This document shows, one piece after another, positions 59,543 through 64,000 of a DNA stretch of 64,000 bases. A program made the position numbers and the translations under genes. This stretch comes from Diaminobutyricimonas sp. LJ205. GTDB lineage: Bacteria > Actinomycetota > Actinomycetes > Actinomycetales > Microbacteriaceae. How positions within the stretch are numbered: the stretch's first letter is position 1; each line of letters starts with the position of its first letter. A model generated the notes under the pieces. It had not been told where the DNA came from and made no database searches. It saw nothing but the letters and a program-made list of their open reading frames with translations. The DNA lies in contig NZ_CP046619.1 of the NCBI RefSeq assembly GCF_009755725.1, positions 558,001-622,000 on the forward strand, read 5' to 3'.

Positions 59543-60651
59543 CGGTGGTCCTCCAGTTCGCGGGCGAGGTCGCGCTCGAGCACCCGGGCCTGGTCGAGCA
59601 GTTGCGGGGTGGGTTCGGCGTAGACGTGCGCGAACAGGTCGAGCGGGTTCGGCGTCGGTGCGCCATCGGTCATCGCTTCGCGCAGCACGGATGCCTCGTG
59701 CTCGGCCTCGGCGGTGATTGCGGTCTGCCCGTCCTGATCGAGCGCGCCGGTGCCCTCGAGATACACGCGCAGCCGTTCGATCGGGTCACGCTCCACCCAG
59801 GCGGCGACCTCGGCGTCGTCGCGGTACCTCGTGGCGTCATCCGCGTTGGTGTGCGGCTGGATGCGGTAGGTGTGCGCCTCGATCAGGGTCGGCCCGCCGC
59901 CATCCCGAGCCCGGTCGACCGCCTGGCCGAGCACGGCGTGCAGCGCGGCGAAGTCGTTGCCGTCGACCCGTTGCCCGGGAAGGCCGTAGCCGATGCCCTT
60001 GTGTGCGAGCGAGGGGGCGGCGGTCTGCCGGGTGATCGGCACCGAGATGGCCCAGCCGTTGTTCTGCACCAGGAACACCACCGGCAGCTGGAACACCGCT
60101 GCGACGTTCAGCGCCTCGTGGAAGTCGCCTTCGCTGGTCGCGCCGTCGCCACACAGGGCGAGCACGACGGTCGGCTCGCCGCGGAGCTTCGCCGCGTGGG
60201 CGAACCCGGCGGCGTGCAGCAGGTTGGTGGCCAGCGGCGTCGCCTGAGGGGCGACACCGTGCTCGTAGGGGTCGAAGCCCGAGTGCCAGCCGCCGGCGAA
60301 CAGGGTGAGCGTGTCCCGAGCCGGCACGCCTTTGATGCTCACCGCAATGGAATCCCGGTAGGTGGGGAACAGCCAATCGTCCTTGCGGAGAGCCAGGCCC
60401 GCGGCGACCTGGCAGGCCTCTTGGCCATGCGAGGACGGGTAAACCGCGAGCCGGCCCTGTCGCACCAGCGCGGTGCACTGGTCGTTGAAGCGTCGGCCGA
60501 TCACCATGTGGCGGTAGCCCTCAAGCAGGGCCTCGGTCGATGGCATCCGGAACTCGTCGTCAGCATGGGCGGCGCCATGCTGATCGATCAGCTGGACCGG
60601 TGTGCTCCGGGGGAGCAGCGACTCATAGGTCTCAGTGTTCGCCAAGGACAT
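59539..60651 (-). CDS. bkdA: Branched-chain 2-oxoacid dehydrogenase E1 alpha subunit
   Basis: A 370-residue ThDP-binding subunit. Cofactor motif LCGDGATSEGDFHEALN ... VQNNGWAIS, plus YPSSHGQEACQVAAG and the loop THR/TYR-R (AHTYRIQPHTNADD), which carries the residues phosphorylated in mitochondrial homologues. Pyruvate dehydrogenase cannot be excluded from sequence alone, but the divergent Lrp regulator and the nearby isobutyryl-CoA dehydrogenase and hydrolase favour branched-chain substrates. GGGGG lies 3-7 nt before ATG 60651. Confidence 0.87.
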   Translation of the reverse strand: MSLANTETYESLLPRSTPVQLIDQHGAAHADDEFRMPSTEALLEGYRHMVIGRRFNDQCTALVRQGRLAVYPSSHGQEACQVAAGLALRKDDWLFPTYRDSIAVSIKGVPARDTLTLFAGGWHSGFDPYEHGVAPQATPLATNLLHAAGFAHAAKLRGEPTVVLALCGDGATSEGDFHEALNVAAVFQLPVVFLVQNNGWAISVPITRQTAAPSLAHKGIGYGLPGQRVDGNDFAALHAVLGQAVDRARDGGGPTLIEAHTYRIQPHTNADDATRYRDDAEVAAWVERDPIERLRVYLEGTGALDQDGQTAITAEAEHEASVLREAMTDGAPTPNPLDLFAHVYAEPTPQLLDQARVLERDLARELEDHR

Positions 60652-60816
60652 GCCCCCGTTTCAATCGCGCGCCGTTACGAGATTCGAGTCAATCGTCGGT
60701 CATTTCGGGCCGTCTGTAGCCATGAGTGATCAAGTACTGGAAGAATGGCCCGCCAAGCCGGGTTGCCCTGTACGAGTGGTCGCCTGAATCGGAAAACCGG
60801 ATGTCAAGGGAGACAG
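60652..60816. other. bkdA / lrp divergent intergenic region
   Basis: A 165-nt control region between divergent bkdA and the Lrp-family gene. TTGACT occurs on the minus strand near 60690, but no convincing -10 partner is seen. Likely binding region for the Lrp-type protein, although I cannot delimit a site. Confidence 0.4.
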
Positions 60817-61257
60817 ATGGCCGAACAACTGGACGAGACCGACCGCAAGATCGTCGCCGAATTACAGAAAGACGGCCGGGCGTCGATCCGGGCGATTGCC
60901 GCCGCGGTACTGATTTCCCGGGCGAACGCCTATGCGCGCGTGAACCGGCTGGTCGAGTCGGGGGTAATCACCGGCTTCACGGCGAAGGTCGATCCGGTGA
61001 AACTGGGGCAGACGGCATCCGCCTATGTGATGCTCCGGGTGGAGCAGGAGTCGTGGCAGAGCCTGCGGGTCAAGCTTTCGGAGATCCCGGCGGTGCAGCA
61101 CTTCGCGCTGCTCGGCGGGGACATGGATGTCGCGCTGCTGGTGCGGGCGGCGGACATCGCCGAGCTGCGGCAACTGGTTCTCACCGAACTGCAGGCGATC
61201 CCCGAGGTGCTGGGCACGCGGACCTGGATCATCTTCGAGGATCACGACACCCGGTAG
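60817..61257 (+). CDS. Lrp/AsnC-family transcriptional regulator (BkdR-like)
   Basis: A 146-residue protein. N-terminal HTH (LDETDRKIVAELQKDGRASI, ISRANAYARVNRLVESGVI) and C-terminal RAM ligand-binding domain (AYVMLRVEQESW, VQHFALLGGDMDVALLV). Members sense branched-chain amino acids or oxo acids and activate bkd operons. ATG 60817 follows AAGGGAGA at 5-12 nt; upstream sequence is not family-like. Its divergent position next to bkdA supports a role in controlling it. Confidence 0.9.
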   Translation: MAEQLDETDRKIVAELQKDGRASIRAIAAAVLISRANAYARVNRLVESGVITGFTAKVDPVKLGQTASAYVMLRVEQESWQSLRVKLSEIPAVQHFALLGGDMDVALLVRAADIAELRQLVLTELQAIPEVLGTRTWIIFEDHDTR

Positions 61258-61294
61258 CCCCGAGGGTCAATCGGCGAGAAGCCGGTCAGCGGAC

Positions 61295-61600
61295 TCAGGC
61301 CGCATACACTTCCTCGGCGCTCGTCGATGCGGACTCCGCAAAGTGCGGATTGCGCACAGCGTTCGCCATCACGAGATCGACAGTGCGGTCGAGAATGCCT
61401 TCGAGATCTTCCTTGAGCCCGAAGTACGCAGCAAACGCATCCTCGGCCCCCGGCAGGAACTCGACGAGGAAGTCGACATCACTTCGTTCGGGGTCGAATG
61501 CGTCGGACGTTGCGGAGCCGAAGATCCTGAGGCGACTGACGCCGTGCGCGCGGCACACGCGGGCGATCGCAGCACGATCCAGTGCCAGCCCCGTCGTCAT
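61295..61600 (-). CDS. MNT-type minimal nucleotidyltransferase, orphan
   Basis: A 101-residue protein with the minimal nucleotidyltransferase motif GSATSDAFDPERSDVDFLVE: the G-S loop and the two metal-binding Asp in SDVDF. Such proteins usually pair with HEPN toxins, which they AMPylate, but no HEPN gene is adjacent. C-terminal helix EDLEGILDRTVDLVMANAV carries a third acidic residue. TAGACT ends 6 nt before the ATG on the minus strand (leaderless). It is divergent from the NTF2-like gene, with 49 nt between. Confidence 0.75.
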   Translation of the reverse strand: MTTGLALDRAAIARVCRAHGVSRLRIFGSATSDAFDPERSDVDFLVEFLPGAEDAFAAYFGLKEDLEGILDRTVDLVMANAVRNPHFAESASTSAEEVYAA

Positions 61601-61606
61601 GGCGGA

Positions 61607-61612
61607 AGTCTA
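61607..61612 (-). promoter_or_regulatory. -10 box (TAGACT) for the MNT gene, leaderless spacing
   Basis: TAGACT on the minus strand, 6 nt before the ATG at 61600. No Shine-Dalgarno. Confidence 0.5.
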
Positions 61613-61637
61613 CCGAGGCCATGGAATACGCCACGGC

Positions 61638-61643
61638 TACGAT
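61638..61643 (+). promoter_or_regulatory. -10 box (TACGAT) for the NTF2-like gene, leaderless spacing
   Basis: TACGAT ends 6 nt before ATG 61650. No Shine-Dalgarno. Confidence 0.55.
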
Positions 61644-61649
61644 TTGCGC

Positions 61650-62123
61650 ATGACCACCCTCTTAGACCAGCCCGAGTGGCACAACGCCTCACCCGGTTCG
61701 GCGGCGGTGATCACAAGGGATGCCGCGCAGAACTGGCTTGATGCGTACGTAATTGCCTGGAAGCTCTATGACGAACGAGCAATAGCGGATCTGTGGTCGG
61801 AGACTGCTGTTTGGCATTACCCATTTCAAACGCGCGCGTCCGGACGCAATGAGATCGTTGCTGAGTGGATGCGTGAGCGCGACGACTTCATTGGCGAGTC
61901 CTTCGACGCCAAATATCGTCCGGTCGCCATCGAGGGCGACACGGTCGTCGCGCATGGGCGGACTGTCTTCTACCACCCGAATAGTGACCACGTGGCTACG
62001 GCCTATGACAACGTCTGGTTCCTGCGGTTCGACGAGTCCGGACGGTGTTCTGAGTTCCATGAGTGGTACGCGGGCCGCCCGGAAGACGAACCAGATCGAG
62101 CAGTACCCGTCCGCCAAGGCTAG
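61650..62123 (+). CDS. SnoaL/NTF2-like fold protein
   Basis: A 157-residue protein with the NTF2-like cone fold: a long N-terminal helix (NWLDAYVIAWKLYDERAIAD), then LWSETAVWHYPF and a set of beta strands (VVAHGRTVFYHP, YDNVWFLRFDESGRCSEFHEWYAG). Members act as small-molecule isomerases, cyclases or ligand binders; no function can be given. Its G+C content looks visibly lower than that of its neighbours and rare codons (GTA, ATA, AAA) are more frequent, a possible sign of transfer. It lies between the MNT gene and tRNA-Leu. Confidence 0.7.
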   Translation: MTTLLDQPEWHNASPGSAAVITRDAAQNWLDAYVIAWKLYDERAIADLWSETAVWHYPFQTRASGRNEIVAEWMRERDDFIGESFDAKYRPVAIEGDTVVAHGRTVFYHPNSDHVATAYDNVWFLRFDESGRCSEFHEWYAGRPEDEPDRAVPVRQG

Positions 62124-62147
62124 CGACACGATCCGTCAGTTAATAAG

Positions 62148-62229
62148 TGCGGAAGGTGGGACTTGAACCCACACGCCCGAAAGCACAGGAACCTAAATCC
62201 TGCGTGTCTGCCAATTTCACCACTCCCGC
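62148..62229 (-). tRNA. tRNA-Leu (anticodon TAG)
   Basis: An 82-nt class II tRNA. Acceptor GCGGGAG pairs with CTTCCGC (one G-T); anticodon stem CAGGA/TCCTG with loop TTTAGGT (anticodon TAG); long variable arm GCTTTCGGGC; T-arm GTGGG-TTCAAGT-CCCAC; discriminator A. CCA is not encoded. The 3' end faces the MNT/NTF2-like patch. Confidence 0.95.
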
Positions 62230-62361
62230 GGGCGAGACCAGTGTAGCGGCGAGCGAAGCGCGGTTTCCCTAGCGCAGCGTCGGGCGGACCAGTAATGTTC
62301 GGGGCGATGGCCGGTCGTGATCGACGCCCGAAGCGGCATCCCGGCCCGGAATCGAGGCGAC

Positions 62362-63504
62362 ATGTCAACGCTGACTGAGCAGAGTGCCGAGATCATCGAC
62401 GCGGTGCGCTCGTTCACCGAGAAGGAACTTGCGCCGAACGCCCGCGATTGGGATGACCGGGCACACTTCCCGGCCGATGTGTTGCGCCGCGCGGGCACGC
62501 TCAAACTCGGCGGGCTTTATGTGCCGACGGATCTCGGCGGCGCCGGCCTGACGCGCAACGATGCGGTCACCATCTTCGAGGAGCTCGCCAAGGGCGACAC
62601 CGCCGTGGCCGCCTACACCTCGATCCACAACATGGTGGCCTGGACCATCGGCGAGTACGGCACTCCCGAGCAGCGCCAGCAGTTCGTGCCCAAGCTGGTC
62701 ACGCTTGAGCACTTCGGCAGTTACTGCCTGACCGAACCCGGGGGAGGGTCGGATGCTGCGGCCCTCACCACTGAGGCGAGGCGCGACGGCGACGAATACG
62801 TGTTGAACGGGGTGAAGCAGTTCATCTCCGGAGCCGGCGAATCCTCGGTCTACCTGGTGATGGCCCGCACCGGCGGACCGGGCGCGGGAGGAATCAGCGC
62901 GATCATCGTGCCCGCCGGAGCCGAGGGACTCAGCTTCGGTCCGGTTGAGAAGAAGATGGGCTGGCACGCGCAGCCCACCCGCCAGGTGATCATGAAGGAC
63001 GTGCGGGTGCCGGTGAGCAATCGCCTCGGCGCCGAGAACGAGGGGTTCGCGATCGCGCTCGCCGCGATCAACAACGGCCGGATCATGCTGTCGTCCTGCT
63101 CGGTCGGCGGTGGCCAGTGGGCCCTCGACAAGGCGCTGGATTACGTGCAGAAGCGCGAGGCGTTCGGCAAGCCGCTGGCGGCTAATCAGGGGCTGGTCTT
63201 CATGCTCGCCGACATGGCCACCGAGCTCGAGGCTGCGCGCGGCCTGCTCCAGCGAGCCGCCACCGCGCTCGACACGAAGGCGCCGGATGCCACCAAGCTC
63301 TGCGCGATGGCCAAGCGGTTCGCCACCGATGCCGGGTTCAACGCGGCGAACTCCGCCCTTCAGATGCACGGCGGTAACGGCTACTTTCAGGAGTACGGCA
63401 TCGAGCGGGTCGTCCGTGACCTGCGGGTGCACCAGATCGCTGAGGGGGCCAACGAGATCATGCGCGTCATCGTCGGACGGGAACTACTGGGACACGCTCG
63501 ATGA
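62362..63504 (+). CDS. Acyl-CoA dehydrogenase (isobutyryl-CoA dehydrogenase-like)
   Basis: A 380-residue flavoprotein of the acyl-CoA dehydrogenase family. FAD-binding signature CLTEPGGGSDAAALTTEA, VKQFISGAGESSVYLVMAR, and the C-terminal DLRVHQIAEGANEIMR with the catalytic Glu. The second short signature is QMHGGNGYFQEYGIERVVRD. Context with a 3-hydroxyisobutyryl-CoA hydrolase-like gene (4-nt overlap) points to isobutyryl-CoA in valine degradation. ATG 62362 follows GAGG; the region before it is not family-like. Confidence 0.87.
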   Translation: MSTLTEQSAEIIDAVRSFTEKELAPNARDWDDRAHFPADVLRRAGTLKLGGLYVPTDLGGAGLTRNDAVTIFEELAKGDTAVAAYTSIHNMVAWTIGEYGTPEQRQQFVPKLVTLEHFGSYCLTEPGGGSDAAALTTEARRDGDEYVLNGVKQFISGAGESSVYLVMARTGGPGAGGISAIIVPAGAEGLSFGPVEKKMGWHAQPTRQVIMKDVRVPVSNRLGAENEGFAIALAAINNGRIMLSSCSVGGGQWALDKALDYVQKREAFGKPLAANQGLVFMLADMATELEAARGLLQRAATALDTKAPDATKLCAMAKRFATDAGFNAANSALQMHGGNGYFQEYGIERVVRDLRVHQIAEGANEIMRVIVGRELLGHAR

Positions 63505-64000
63505 CCGACGCCGAGATGTCCGGCGGCCAGATTTCCGACGCCGAGGTGCTCTTCGACAAACGTGGCCGGCTCGGCCTGATCACCCTCAACCGTCCCCAGG
63601 CGATCAACGCCCTCACGCACTCGATGGTGCGCCAGATCCTCGCCGCGCTGGACGGCTGGGAGCACGACCCGCAGGTGGCCGCCGTGGCGATCACCGGCGC
63701 CGGCGAGCGTGGCCTGTGCGCGGGCGGTGACATCGTCTCCCTCTATCGCGACGCCACCGAGGGCGACGGCCATGCATCCGCGGCGTTCTGGCGCGACGAG
63801 TACACGCTGAACCTGCGCATCGCCAACTACCCGAAGCCCTACGTCGCGATTCAGGATGGCATCGTTCTCGGCGGCGGCATCGGCCTGTCCGCGCACGGCT
63901 CGCACCGAATCGTCACCGAACGCTCGAAACTCGGTCTACCCGAGGTCGGCATCGGCTTCATCCCCGACATCGGCGCCACCTGGCTGCTCGCGCACGCGCC
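63501..64000 (+). CDS. 3-Hydroxyisobutyryl-CoA hydrolase-like enzyme (3' end outside window)
   Basis: The first 166 residues of a crotonase-fold protein. LITLNRPQAINALTHSMVRQ, GERGLCAGGDIVSLYRDATE and IQDGIVLGGGIGLSAHGSHRI are typical of HIBCH-type hydrolases, which are longer than hydratases and have the AGGDI segment followed by Y-R-D; PEVGIGFIPDIGATW includes the catalytic Glu and Asp. The ATG overlaps the acyl-CoA dehydrogenase stop (ATGA), so both are made together for valine catabolism. The truncated end prevents a full check. Confidence 0.8.
   Translation, partial: MTDAEMSGGQISDAEVLFDKRGRLGLITLNRPQAINALTHSMVRQILAALDGWEHDPQVAAVAITGAGERGLCAGGDIVSLYRDATEGDGHASAAFWRDEYTLNLRIANYPKPYVAIQDGIVLGGGIGLSAHGSHRIVTERSKLGLPEVGIGFIPDIGATWLLAHA

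Noticed and set aside
61258-62147. HEPN-MNT toxin-antitoxin pair
   Set aside because: Only the MNT half is present. The neighbour has an NTF2-like fold, not a HEPN domain with R-x4-6-H.

Overview
The window is a 64-kb chromosomal segment of a high-GC Gram-positive actinobacterium, most probably a member of the Microbacteriaceae. The 16S rRNA has an actinobacterial character, a WhiB1-type regulator and a PdtaS-type histidine kinase are present, the 16S-23S spacer has no tRNA, and several genes appear to be transcribed without a leader. No phage, CRISPR array, transposase or integrase is visible. Most of the window is core and catabolic chromosome, with one small accessory-looking patch beside a tRNA-Leu gene.

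Layout. 1-5.7 kb: end of an unknown gene, a small excisionase-type HTH gene, a SAF-domain/CpaE-like pair, pdtaS, whiB1, a small membrane protein, bcp and tRNA-Lys. 5.7-9.6 kb: a 460-nt hairpin-rich leader and a glycine betaine/proline ABC importer (proVWX). 9.7-13.8 kb: LysE-type exporter, a glycosyltransferase carrying repeat-derived coding sequence, a small membrane protein and glpK. 14.0-19.8 kb: a complete rrn operon (16S-23S-5S) with promoter, processing stems and terminator. 19.9-23.1 kb: a sugar isomerase-like TIM barrel and otsAB for trehalose. 23.2-29.3 kb: a six-gene Mrp Na+/H+ antiporter operon in which subunits A and B are fused. 29.3-34.5 kb: ilvD-ilvB-ilvN-ilvC. 34.5-40.3 kb: two large palindromes, an alpha/beta hydrolase, a secreted triple lamin-tail-domain phosphoesterase and pncB. 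40.3-46.8 kb: murI-rph-rdgB, a cation diffusion facilitator and a manganese-type ABC importer with its DtxR/MntR-family regulator. 47-57.2 kb: phenylacetate degradation (paaF-like, paaH, paaZ; paaI/paaR on the other strand; paaABCDE and paaG). 57.2-64 kb: branched-chain 2-oxoacid dehydrogenase (bkdABC) with a divergent Lrp-family regulator, an orphan nucleotidyltransferase and NTF2-like gene, tRNA-Leu, and an isobutyryl-CoA dehydrogenase-like gene followed by a truncated 3-hydroxyisobutyryl-CoA hydrolase-like gene.

How the genes work together. proVWX, otsAB and Mrp are all osmotic, sodium or pH stress functions lying within 25 kb. The ilv block builds branched-chain amino acids, whereas bkd plus the acyl-CoA dehydrogenase and hydrolase degrade them. 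The paa genes convert phenylacetyl-CoA through epoxidation, isomerisation, ring hydrolysis and beta-oxidation; the CoA ligase (PaaK) and thiolase (PaaJ) are not in the window. Three copies of one operator-like sequence link the TetR gene to both paa transcription units.

Most notable non-gene signals: a TANNNT box exactly 6 nt before the start codon at nine genes (leaderless transcription); palindromic repeats that have entered coding regions and are translated; two near-identical 55-60-nt palindromes after ilvC; the structured proV leader; and the three-site candidate PaaR regulon.
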